In this document: positions 1-7,308 of the stretch, one piece after another
How positions within the stretch are numbered: position 1 is the stretch's first letter
How the letters are laid out: each line of letters opens with the position of its first letter
From: Phycisphaerae bacterium
Lineage (GTDB): Bacteria > Chloroflexota > Anaerolineae > 4572-78 > J111
Length of the DNA stretch: 53,072 nt
Direction: 5' to 3'
Assembly: GCA_028285035.1 (NCBI GenBank)
Contig: JANQQF010000153.1
Location: 1-53,072 of the forward strand
Position numbers and translations under genes: made by a program
The notes under the pieces: generated by a model
Seen by the model: only the letters and a program-made list of their open reading frames with translations
Told to the model about the DNA's origin: nothing
Databases searched by the model: none

Positions 1-1
1 G

Positions 2-214
2 GCCACCTCTTGTGAGCCCAATGCTGACTCAACCGTTTGGACTTGTTTCCTTCGTGAAGGTGTCTCCTTCCACGATGGCTCTACGCTCGACTCTAACGAT
101 GTTGTCGCCTCTTGGGCCGCTGGTATCGATGCTGCTAACCCAAGCCACGTCGGCACCACCGGCTCTTTCGACTACTATTCCTACCTCTGGGATGGTCTCA
201 TGAATGCCGAATAG
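2..214 (+). CDS. Partial C-terminus of family 5 (oligopeptide/dipeptide) ABC solute-binding protein
   Basis: The frame is open from the window edge to a TAG and gives the last 70 residues. It reads VWTCFLREGVSFHDGST, the conserved SBP_bac_5 block (aromatic-x-F-x-LR-x-G-V-x-FHDG-S), followed by a segment like DSNDVVASW. The protein would be an extracytoplasmic, lipid-anchored peptide-binding subunit delivering substrate to the two permeases just downstream. A different frame also stays open across most of this stretch (12-203), but its translation is low-complexity and matches nothing. The block usually lies well before the C-terminus in this family, so this protein ends unusually soon after it. 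Family is fairly sure; substrate is unknown. Confidence 0.8.
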   Translation, partial: ATSCEPNADSTVWTCFLREGVSFHDGSTLDSNDVVASWAAGIDAANPSHVGTTGSFDYYSYLWDGLMNAE

Positions 215-250
215 GTACTCTTTGGCTAAGTTGAGTAATTAGCCATTTGT

Positions 251-291
251 GTGGGATGATTTACCGTTTGGTAAATCATCCCACCATTTTT
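251..291 (+). terminator. Intrinsic terminator between binding-protein gene and permease genes
   Basis: A perfect 15-bp stem (251-265 with 270-284) closes on a GTTT loop and is followed by CA and five T. It lies 37 bases after the stop of the binding-protein gene and before the permease start. Such a site commonly lets the binding protein be expressed well above the membrane subunits. Confidence 0.85.
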
Positions 292-397
292 AGCAAAAAC
301 GTTTCAACTATCACAGTATTTAGCCAAGAGCTTGCTCCGGGCGTTCTACTTACTACTGGGTCAAGCCCTTGAATAAATCTCCAAGAAGGAATAGCTT

Positions 398-1477
398 ATG
401 ATACAATATACTATTCGTCGAATTCTGGCCTCATTCCCTGTTCTATTAGGTGTTTTGGTTGTCGCCTTTGTGATTGGTCGGGTAATCCCTGGCGATCCAT
501 GTAAGGCCATCTTGGGAGAGAAAGCAACGCCTGAGGTTTGTGAGAAGTTTATGGCCGATAAGGGGCTGGACCAACCTATCCCAGTCCAACTTGCGGTCTA
601 CATTGGTGATTTAGCCCAAGGCGATTTTGGTAATTCTATCCGCTTCAATCGGCCCATTACCCAAATTTTGATTGAACGGCTGCCTACAACCGTTGAATTG
701 GGGATTGCGGGTCTTTTTATCGCTTGTTTGATTGGTATTCCCTTAGGTATCATCTCAGCAATTCGCCACAATTCTCTCGTGGATCTGAGCACAATGGTCG
801 GAGCCAATATTGGGGTATCGATGCCTGTCTTTTGGCTGGGCTTGATGCTGGCCTATGTTTTCGCTATTTTGCTGAAAGACACACCCTTCTGGTTGCCTCC
901 ATCCGGCCGATTGTCTGCCGGGGTTGTTGCTGTTCCATTTTATGAGGTCTACGGATGGGAACTTACTGAAGAAAGTACTTTCTTTGGCCTTGCTGAATTT
1001 TTTGCCAACATGTTTATCCTCAATTCACTCATCACCCTCGATTGGGAAGTTCTCAAAAATGCAGTGACCCACCTGATCCTCCCTGCTGTCGCGCTAAGCA
1101 CCATCCCCATGGCAATTATTGCCCGAATGACCCGCTCCAGTATGTTGCAGGTCCTCAGCTTGGATTATGTGCGTACCGCCCGAGCGAAAGGTCTAGTTAG
1201 TCGTCAAGTAATCTTGGGACACGCCTTTCGTAATGCCTTACTGCCGATTGTGACCATTATTGGTCTTCAATTAGGGACTGTCTTCAGCGGGGCAATTTTG
1301 ACGGAGACGATTTTCTCTTTGGCTGGTGTCGGGCGCAGTTTGTTTGAAGCCATAACGGCCCGTGATTTCCCGATCATTCAAGGCTTTACCGTTGTTATTG
1401 CCACAGCCTATATTGTTATCAACTTGATTGTGGATTTATCGTATGGCTTTTTTGACCCACGGATTCGATTAGAATAA
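398..1477 (+). CDS. ABC transporter permease, DppB/OppB family
   Basis: This 359-residue membrane protein is the first of two permease subunits for uptake of peptides or related solutes. The N-terminus has the DppB signature: a basic start, a first helix at about 8-30, then PGDP at 31-34. The cytoplasmic EAA loop that contacts the ATPase is at about 256-290 (DYVRTARAKGL, later RNALLP). The region between the third and fourth helices is longer than in the E. coli protein. AGAAGGA at 384-390 lies 7 bases before the ATG. The next permease starts 26 bases after the stop. No ATPase genes are in the window, so they lie upstream or elsewhere. Confidence 0.93.
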   Translation: MIQYTIRRILASFPVLLGVLVVAFVIGRVIPGDPCKAILGEKATPEVCEKFMADKGLDQPIPVQLAVYIGDLAQGDFGNSIRFNRPITQILIERLPTTVELGIAGLFIACLIGIPLGIISAIRHNSLVDLSTMVGANIGVSMPVFWLGLMLAYVFAILLKDTPFWLPPSGRLSAGVVAVPFYEVYGWELTEESTFFGLAEFFANMFILNSLITLDWEVLKNAVTHLILPAVALSTIPMAIIARMTRSSMLQVLSLDYVRTARAKGLVSRQVILGHAFRNALLPIVTIIGLQLGTVFSGAILTETIFSLAGVGRSLFEAITARDFPIIQGFTVVIATAYIVINLIVDLSYGFFDPRIRLE

Positions 1478-1503
1478 TTTAGGAGAAGGGTGAGAATAAA
1501 CTT

Positions 1504-2502
1504 ATGACAGTGATACAACTTTCTACAAGTGAACGAATAAAAAAATCTGATAATCCTTGGGTTTCCGCCCTGCGTCGTCTATTTCGGCAACGATCTGGTG
1601 TGGCCGGCATGATCATTCTGGGGATACTAATACTCATTGCCATTTTTGCTCCACTTATTGCTCCATATGATCCTAATCAATCTTTGATTGGTATTGAGGA
1701 TATCAAAAAACGAACACCGCCTTGTATACACATTTTTGGCTGTCCTGAAGATCAGCCCCAACATTTGATGGGTGTCGACGGAAACGTTCGTGATGAATTT
1801 AGCCGAATTGTTTATGGGGCCAGAATCTCACTGTTTGTTGGGATTATTACTATTGGTGCTGCAATCATTGTAGGCACATTATTGGGGGCAGTCGCTGGCT
1901 TTATTGGTGGCTGGCTCGATAACATCATCATGCGGTTTATGGATGTTCTTCTAGCCTTCCCCTTTTTACTACTGGCCATTGCCATTACCAGTGCCTTACG
2001 GACCCTGTTTGACAATAACGAAGCAGCCGAAGAGGTATTCAGGAATTCTGTGCCTGAATTTGTCTTTGAACAGCGAGGGTTATTCTACGCGATGTTCGCC
2101 ATCGCCATCGTTTCTACGCCAGCCTATGCGCGCGTTATCCGGTCAACTGTTCTCTCAGTGAAGGAAGAAGAGTACGTCTCTGCCGCTCGTTCTATTGGCA
2201 ATAAACCAGCCCGAATTTTGTTTCTACACGTCTTACCTAACGCCTTCCCGCCGCTCATTGTGCAAGCCACCTTGGGGATTGGCACAGCCATTCTGGAGAC
2301 TGCAGCCCTCTCATTCCTCGGTCTCGGTGCTCAGCCACCTGCCCCAGAATGGGGATCGATGCTTGCATCTGAGCGGAATCAGCTCTTTAGTGCGCCCCAC
2401 CTGGTTCTATTTCCAGGGATTGCAATTATGATTACTGTTTTAGGGTTTAATCTGCTAGGAGATGGTCTTCGGGATGCACTAGATCCACGTTTGCGCCTTT
2501 AA
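1504..2502 (+). CDS. ABC transporter permease, DppC/OppC family
   Basis: This 332-residue protein is the second permease subunit and would pair with the DppB-type protein just upstream. Residues 28-60 form the OppC N-terminal helix ending in APYDPNQ. The EAA loop begins at 223 (EYVSAARSIG), and the C-terminal LSFLGLGAQPPAPEWG is a family hallmark. An insertion of about 30 residues rich in acidic residues lies between helices before the EAA loop (near 165-195). An AGGAG at 1481-1485 is rather far from the ATG; GAAGGGTGAG follows it closer. The substrate cannot be told from sequence. Confidence 0.93.
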   Translation: MTVIQLSTSERIKKSDNPWVSALRRLFRQRSGVAGMIILGILILIAIFAPLIAPYDPNQSLIGIEDIKKRTPPCIHIFGCPEDQPQHLMGVDGNVRDEFSRIVYGARISLFVGIITIGAAIIVGTLLGAVAGFIGGWLDNIIMRFMDVLLAFPFLLLAIAITSALRTLFDNNEAAEEVFRNSVPEFVFEQRGLFYAMFAIAIVSTPAYARVIRSTVLSVKEEEYVSAARSIGNKPARILFLHVLPNAFPPLIVQATLGIGTAILETAALSFLGLGAQPPAPEWGSMLASERNQLFSAPHLVLFPGIAIMITVLGFNLLGDGLRDALDPRLRL

Positions 2503-2512
2503 AACATCTTAA

Positions 2513-2568
2513 GTAAGCTGGAGAAGCATTTGAAGAACAAACTTACGTCAGCAGATAATCCAGCTTAC
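2513..2568 (+). other. Long-loop inverted repeat after the permease genes
   Basis: GTAAGCTGGA at 2513-2522 and its exact reverse complement at 2559-2568 flank a 36-base loop. No T-run follows, so it is not a standard terminator. It may be a processing or RNA-stability hairpin at the end of the permease message, or chance. Confidence 0.3.
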
Positions 2569-2630
2569 ATAAATGGTTGGTTTCATAAGTGCGTGGAAAA
2601 TAGAGGTCAACCACTTAATTAGGAACCGAA

Positions 2631-2900
2631 ATGTCTAACCAATCTGAGCTACAGGCTAAACTGGAAACGTGTCAGAAGCAACTTCGTGAGGCAGAAGAAA
2701 GACAAAACGCCTTATCTGAGTTTATGTCTTATGAACTTCGTACTGCCCTGAGTGTTATTATTGGTTACTCCGAACTGCTCTCAAAATCCTCACTCTCAGA
2801 CACTCAAATCGAGATGATTCAAGGAATTCTTGAAGCTGCATCTAATCTCATAGAGGCGACAGATGGTATTCTTGAGAGCAATGATACGTCTCGCTTATAG
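2631..2900 (+). CDS. Stand-alone HisKA-like dimerisation domain lacking the phospho-accepting histidine
   Basis: The 89-residue product begins with a helical segment rich in Glu, Lys and Gln (1-28) and continues into a clear histidine-kinase DHp signature, SYELRTALSVIIGYSELL (33-50). In active kinases this block reads SHELRTPL; here the histidine is Tyr34 and the proline is Ala39. There is no ATPase (HATPase_c) domain after it and no sensor domain before it. AGGAA at 2621-2625 supports the ATG. It may be a decoy or dimerisation partner that inhibits a true kinase, or the remnant of a longer kinase gene. It is in frame and ends cleanly, so it is called as a gene. Confidence 0.7.
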   Translation: MSNQSELQAKLETCQKQLREAEERQNALSEFMSYELRTALSVIIGYSELLSKSSLSDTQIEMIQGILEAASNLIEATDGILESNDTSRL

Positions 2901-2923
2901 CCCTATGACTACTTGGCCAATTT

Positions 2924-4141
2924 TTATTGGTTAGGGGTAATTTCGACAGACAATTCTACCTGCCCGTCTTGAACTTGCAAGATGGGCACCGGTTTGATAG
3001 GGCTATTTTGATCGTCAAACGAGATCGGCCCAGTAAGACCGGCAAATGTGCTTGTCGCCAAAGCTTCAGCAATGACATTGGGATCTTTACTTCCTACTTG
3101 CTCCAAGGCTTGCAATAAAACAAACATCGCATCATACCCCAACACGGATAAAGTGTCTGGTTCTATAGCATAGGTTGCCCGATAGGTGGCCGTCCACGCT
3201 TGAGCAAAATCATTTGTATCAGAAAGCCAGAAATGGTCCAAGAAATATTGTCCCCTTGCTACATCAAAATCTAAGGCGTCTTCTCCCCAACGATCACTGC
3301 CAATAAAGATCAAATCATTTTGTCCGCCAGATGTTGCCTGATAAGCATTAAACTCGTTGATGACGTGATGTACAATAAAGGGTGGGGCAGGGAGATAGAT
3401 TGCTTCGACCCCCGCTTTAGTGATCTCTGAAAATTGAGCCACCATATCACTTGTATCTCTTGGGTATGACGCCTTATAAACAATTTCCCCCCCTGATGCC
3501 TCAAATGTCTCTCGAAATCCATCCGCCACAAATCGATCGTACGAATCGACCGGATCAGCTAGAATTGCTGCCTGCTGAATATTCAGATGGGTATAAGCAA
3601 ACTTAGCAGCTACCTGTCCTTGGCTGGGAAGATCATGGGCGATTGAGAATATTTTTGAGCGTGTCTTATTTGTTGGGTCGCGGGTAATTTGAGGATGAGT
3701 TCCTGTGGGAGTCAACATCAAAATTGCGTGGTTTTCAAAAATGGATACAGCGCCAAGTGCTGCCTCGGAGCAAAGCGGGCCAATCACAAACAGATGGCCA
3801 TCATCAATCACCTGTTGAGCCATCTCTTGTGCGATCTCAAAATCGCACGCCGTGTCATATATTTGCCATTCAATTATATGCCCAAAGACACCGCCTGTTT
3901 GATTTATCTCATCTATGGCCAGAAAAATTCCATTGCGCAACTGCCGACCAAATATTTCAAGCTCACCAGTGGCCGGGGACAATATCGCAATAGATAGAGG
4001 CGGGCTATCTGGTGTTGTTGGTAGCTCTGGGGTAGGCGGTAGGTTAGTGGAGCTACACTGTGCCGTAATCAGCAAAATAGTGCCGACAAATATACAAATT
4101 CTGAGTATTTTTAAGGGGAAAATCTGGAATTGTTTATACAT
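2924..4141 (-). CDS. Orphan periplasmic-binding-protein lipoprotein, LivJ/Peripla_BP_6 type
   Basis: This 405-residue protein has a hydrophobic signal segment (12-28) ending at Cys29, a Pro/Thr-rich linker (30-48) and a two-lobed binding domain from about 48 to 395. Family landmarks are AILSPATGELEIFGRQLRNG near the start, AIDEINQTGG, FVIGPLCSEAALG and GYDAMFVLLQAL. Such proteins bind branched-chain amino acids or other small ligands outside the membrane. Gln28 just before the lipid-carrying cysteine is not typical for a lipobox, so lipidation is likely but not certain. No permease or ATPase gene adjoins, so it may serve as a sensor or work with a distant transporter. A good reverse-strand promoter precedes it. 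Confidence 0.88.
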   Translation of the reverse strand: MYKQFQIFPLKILRICIFVGTILLITAQCSSTNLPPTPELPTTPDSPPLSIAILSPATGELEIFGRQLRNGIFLAIDEINQTGGVFGHIIEWQIYDTACDFEIAQEMAQQVIDDGHLFVIGPLCSEAALGAVSIFENHAILMLTPTGTHPQITRDPTNKTRSKIFSIAHDLPSQGQVAAKFAYTHLNIQQAAILADPVDSYDRFVADGFRETFEASGGEIVYKASYPRDTSDMVAQFSEITKAGVEAIYLPAPPFIVHHVINEFNAYQATSGGQNDLIFIGSDRWGEDALDFDVARGQYFLDHFWLSDTNDFAQAWTATYRATYAIEPDTLSVLGYDAMFVLLQALEQVGSKDPNVIAEALATSTFAGLTGPISFDDQNSPIKPVPILQVQDGQVELSVEITPNQ

Positions 4142-4180
4142 ACGCTCTTGTAAAGTCGCTCAGAGAGTTGGAAGCTCTGT

Positions 4181-4208
4181 ATTATAGTCTGACCATTTAG
4201 AGAGTCAA
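4181..4208 (-). promoter_or_regulatory. Promoter for the LivJ-type lipoprotein gene
   Basis: On the reverse strand TTGACT (4203-4208) is followed after 16 bases by a perfect TATAAT (4181-4186). Transcription would start near 4174, about 33 bases before the ATG at 4141. It is back-to-back with the forward promoter at 4220-4248. Confidence 0.65.
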
Positions 4209-4219
4209 TCCGAAAGTGC

Positions 4220-4248
4220 TTGCCAACTATGTGCCCTCAGAGTATAAT
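4220..4248 (+). promoter_or_regulatory. Promoter for the small anchored-protein gene at 4288
   Basis: TTGCCA (4220-4225), a 17-base spacer and TATAAT (4243-4248) form a near-consensus sigma-70-type promoter. The GTG start of the gene is 39 bases beyond the -10. It lies 11 bases from the divergent promoter, so both could share control. Confidence 0.65.
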
Positions 4249-4287
4249 CTTGAGACAATTGAAATTATTTAAAGATGGAGTAACGTC

Positions 4288-4602
4288 GTGCCAGTATCCA
4301 AAAAGCGCAAAAAAAAGGGGCAACGGGCATCCGGACCACCCCAACCAAAAAATCAAGCAAAACCTCAAAAATTAACAATGCAGAGAATTCTGTTGTACAT
4401 CATTAGTGGCGTTATGATCCTCAGTTTAGCAGCTAGTTTTCTTGTTGGGGCTGGCGGAGGACACAACCCGACTAATGTTCAAGCCCCTGTCCAAATTGAA
4501 GGTCAGGATAACCTTCTTGATGATGTAGAAGCCCCGGCGAGTGAGGCATCCGAGAGTGATACGGAAGCTGAGACCGAAGACGGTGGTGAGGGTGATAACT
4601 AA
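4288..4602 (+). CDS. Small single-pass membrane protein with basic head and acidic tail
   Basis: The 104-residue product has a strongly basic N-terminus (KKRKKKGQR at 5-13, then a Pro/Gln/Lys stretch), one membrane helix at about 34-54, and an acidic C-terminal tail from about 70 (Asp, Glu and Ser dominate). The charge pattern puts the basic head inside and the acidic tail outside. The start is GTG, supported by GATGGAG at 4274-4280 and by the promoter upstream. No known domain is recognised. A terminator follows before adk, so it is probably transcribed alone. Confidence 0.72.
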   Translation: MPVSKKRKKKGQRASGPPQPKNQAKPQKLTMQRILLYIISGVMILSLAASFLVGAGGGHNPTNVQAPVQIEGQDNLLDDVEAPASEASESDTEAETEDGGEGDN

Positions 4603-4686
4603 GTTTAGCCTGCCAAATTTATATAAGACATTCAATCTATTTTGAAAATTAAACCAGTCCAATGGTTGGGCAGCGAAAGTTAATAG

Positions 4687-4726
4687 AATCCGCCTCCGAC
4701 ATTTAGTCCCCGTTGGGCGGATTTTA
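4687..4726 (+). terminator. Intrinsic terminator upstream of adk
   Basis: AATCCGCC (4687-4694) pairs perfectly with GGCGGATT (4716-4723) across a 21-base loop, and the descending arm runs into a T-rich end (ATTTTATTAT). It lies 85 bases after the small-protein gene and overlaps the longest open frame upstream of the true adk start. Confidence 0.6.
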
Positions 4727-4766
4727 TTATGCATATAAATACATTAAACCGAAAGAGGATCGTAAA

Positions 4767-5429
4767 ATGCATCTTGTTTTTCTAGGAGCACCAGGGGCAG
4801 GTAAGGGAACCCAGGCTGACAAAATTTGTACTCATTTTAATTTACAACACGTGTCAACTGGGAATCTATTTCGAGAGAATCTATCAAATAATACTGAACT
4901 TGGACAACTAGCGAAGCAGTATTTGGACAAAGGTGCACTTGTGCCCGATGATGTTACAGCCGCGATGGTCAAGGATCGCCTGGAACAGCCTGATATTCAA
5001 GAAGGCTTTATTCTTGATGGATTTCCCCGAACTCAGCCTCAGGCCGAGGCATTAGATGTAATTTTGAATGAATTAAATCGCCAACTCACGGCTGTTTTAT
5101 ATTATGAGGTGGCAAATGATGAATTAGTTGCTCGTTTATCAGGCCGCTTCATTTGCCGCTCTTGCCAGCATACCTTCCACAAAATGTTTAACCCATTTCA
5201 GACTTGCCCTTATGATCGGTGTGAAGGGGAACATCTATATCAGCGTGAGGATGACAAACCTGAAGTTGTCGGGGCCAGACTTGACACCTACAATGAGAAT
5301 ACTGCGCCATTGATTGATTATTATGACAATTTAGGCTTGTTGGTCAGAATTGATGGCATGCAAGACATTGAGAAAGTAACCCAAGATACCATTGATGCCT
5401 TAGATAGTCGAGCCAAAATCAACAGCTAA
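4767..5429 (+). CDS. adk: Adenylate kinase
   Basis: This 220-residue cytoplasmic enzyme interconverts ATP plus AMP with two ADP. The start at 4767 (MHLVFLGAPGAGKGTQ) puts the P-loop GAPGAGKGT at residues 7-15, as in the family, and has AGAGGA 8 bases ahead. The longer open frame from a TTG at 4713 overlaps a terminator and is rejected. DGFPRT lies in the AMP-binding region. The LID carries four cysteines, as in zinc-bearing adenylate kinases: C130-x2-C133, then C147-x4-C152. The usual spacing of the second pair is x2, so the zinc site is slightly altered. It is not in the ribosomal-protein operon where adk often sits. Confidence 0.97.
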   Translation: MHLVFLGAPGAGKGTQADKICTHFNLQHVSTGNLFRENLSNNTELGQLAKQYLDKGALVPDDVTAAMVKDRLEQPDIQEGFILDGFPRTQPQAEALDVILNELNRQLTAVLYYEVANDELVARLSGRFICRSCQHTFHKMFNPFQTCPYDRCEGEHLYQREDDKPEVVGARLDTYNENTAPLIDYYDNLGLLVRIDGMQDIEKVTQDTIDALDSRAKINS

Positions 5430-5434
5430 TACGA

Positions 5435-6208
5435 TTATTTTCGGCGATAGATCATTTGATCGTTCGCATCATAGAGCGTCGCTGCATCTTCTTCGTCATC
5501 GCTCCAAATCTCTTCATTATAGCCGCAATTGTAATCACCCTGCTCCGCATTGGCCGTCTGCGCCCAAATGCGGAGCGTTTCGTTGGGACCAAGGGTACCC
5601 CCTAAGGGGCATTCTTCGCCACCTGTTTCTGAAACCAAACGCCAGCCCGCTAAATCTTGCGCTGCACCACCGATGTTTTTGATATCGACGAATTCAGTGG
5701 CTGGATCATAACGAGTAATAACTAATCGCGCATCACTTGAGACAATTTGAGGAACAGGTGTAGGTGTGGGAGGAAGTTGCTCAACTTGATTGGCAGCATC
5801 TCCCCCCTCATTTTGCTCCACTACAGCCTGTTCTTCTTGTGGGTTAACTTCTTGCCCCTCTGGTTGAGGCTCTGCAGCTGGAGGTTGTACAGGCTGTGTT
5901 TCTTGGCTTTGTTCACCCCCTGTTGTTTCGCCAGGACTCTCCACCTGAGAGGCGGCACCGCCGTTATTTTCCGGTACAGTCTCCTGGCCCCCATCGGTTA
6001 TTACAGGAGCTGTTGTATCACCAGCAGCCACTGACGTGGGTATAACAGGAGCAGCCGTTGAACGACGTATAATTCGAGGTGTCGGGCTTTCTGATGAGGT
6101 TGGCGTGAGAATACCAAATGTAACAACACAAAACAAACAGACTGTACAGATTAAACCAGTAAAAATCAGGGCCCCTGCGCCGATATACAGCGGTCTCGGG
6201 TTACGCAT
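5435..6208 (-). CDS. Membrane-anchored lamin-tail-domain protein
   Basis: The 257-residue product has one N-terminal membrane helix (about 10-34), a long low-complexity linker rich in Pro, Gln, Glu, Gly and Thr (35-155, ending in PPTPTPVP), and a C-terminal lamin tail domain (about 158-255). The domain shows the Ig-like pattern: EFVDIKNIGG, DLAGWRLVSETGGE, LGPNETLRIW. Bacterial lamin-tail domains are found on surface and secreted proteins; the exact role is unknown. It converges on adk with only 5 bases between the stops. AGGTAGGAC precedes the ATG on the reverse strand. Confidence 0.83.
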   Translation of the reverse strand: MRNPRPLYIGAGALIFTGLICTVCLFCVVTFGILTPTSSESPTPRIIRRSTAAPVIPTSVAAGDTTAPVITDGGQETVPENNGGAASQVESPGETTGGEQSQETQPVQPPAAEPQPEGQEVNPQEEQAVVEQNEGGDAANQVEQLPPTPTPVPQIVSSDARLVITRYDPATEFVDIKNIGGAAQDLAGWRLVSETGGEECPLGGTLGPNETLRIWAQTANAEQGDYNCGYNEEIWSDDEEDAATLYDANDQMIYRRK

Positions 6209-6343
6209 ATATTTGTCCTACCTTAAGTGATGGTCGAATAATCCAAGTGATTGGAGTTCAATGATAAATTGTACGTTCTGATTTTACCTTGTTTTTCAGA
6301 TGATTCAACCTTTTACCACGTCTCTCAATCAACCCAATTCTAT

Positions 6344-7132
6344 CTAGGGAAATGGTTGAACTGTTTGTTTTAGTTCCTTGAGCATATTTGGATGTCCTGC
6401 AATGATGGACTCTGGGGGAAGTTGTCCATCAAGCAGGCTTAAAAAATCGACAGATTTTCCTGATAAATATTGCAAATTCCCCCCTGATTGCTGCAAAATT
6501 GCCCCACCCGCGACAATATCCCATATCCGTGCCTTTGGCAGCAAGGCTGCACTGGCCGTTCCTCTAGCGGTGTAAATTAAACTAGCCCCTACACTGCCTA
6601 AAGCTCGGACCCGGGGAACATTCATTTTAAATTTACGATGTACACTTGATGAACCAACAGCCAGAAATCCTTTTTGCCCCCAACTCCTACGCACCTTTTT
6701 AGTTTGCTTCACTTTACTGGCCTCTGAAAAATGTGTACAGGTTAGATCATCAATAAGGGGCATATAAAATAAGCCGAAATAGGGCTGACCGCGATATAGT
6801 AAGCCGAGGGAAATTCCCCAGCCAGGTAACCCTTGCGTAAATGCAGTTGTACCGTCTAATGGATCGATCACCCAAATACAAGTCGTATCAGCCCTCACAT
6901 CCCATTCATTTCGTTCTTCACCAATAAATTCATGGTCTGGAAATAAATTTTTAATACGAGTCGATAGCAATTGTTCGATCTCTATATCAACTGATGTGAC
7001 CAAACTATTATCAGCTTTAATCTGCGCTGTAATTTTCCCAAATTGATTGAGAGCAATTTGACCAGCCTCACGTACCCACATAATGAGTTGATTAATTTCT
7101 TGATCTGAAAGCAAAATCGGAAGATTAGACAT
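6344..7132 (-). CDS. Inositol monophosphatase family phosphatase (SuhB/CysQ-like)
   Basis: This 262-residue protein is a metal-dependent phosphomonoesterase of the inositol phosphatase fold. All metal-binding motifs are present: Glu72 in GEERN, Asp90 and Asp93 in IDPLDGTT (89-96), and Asp205 in WDIVAGG. Candidates for the substrate are inositol phosphate, histidinol phosphate, fructose-1,6-bisphosphate or 3'-phosphoadenosine phosphate; sequence by eye does not decide. AAGAGGT lies about 10 bases before the ATG on the reverse strand. It has no close operon partner. Confidence 0.9.
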   Translation of the reverse strand: MSNLPILLSDQEINQLIMWVREAGQIALNQFGKITAQIKADNSLVTSVDIEIEQLLSTRIKNLFPDHEFIGEERNEWDVRADTTCIWVIDPLDGTTAFTQGLPGWGISLGLLYRGQPYFGLFYMPLIDDLTCTHFSEASKVKQTKKVRRSWGQKGFLAVGSSSVHRKFKMNVPRVRALGSVGASLIYTARGTASAALLPKARIWDIVAGGAILQQSGGNLQYLSGKSVDFLSLLDGQLPPESIIAGHPNMLKELKQTVQPFP

Positions 7133-7308
7133 AGCTTTTATACCTCTTTTCCATTATGAAAGATGTGACCTGTTGATTGAGTTCATCTAGGTGGACACTG
7201 AGATATAGCTGACCGTCACTAAATAATCAGCTACTGTTGCAACAGCTTTCACTATATCAAACCAAGAGGAAAATCTTTGGACTAAATCTGAGGTAATTCG
7301 GAGGAAAC

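Noticed and set aside
12..203. Open frame of 63 codons at the left edge
   Set aside because: The frame starting at base 2 encodes a recognisable peptide-binding block through the same bases; this one is a shadow.
4713..4766. Upstream TTG start for adenylate kinase
   Set aside because: It lies inside a terminator stem; the ATG at 4767 has a ribosome site and gives the normal N-terminus.
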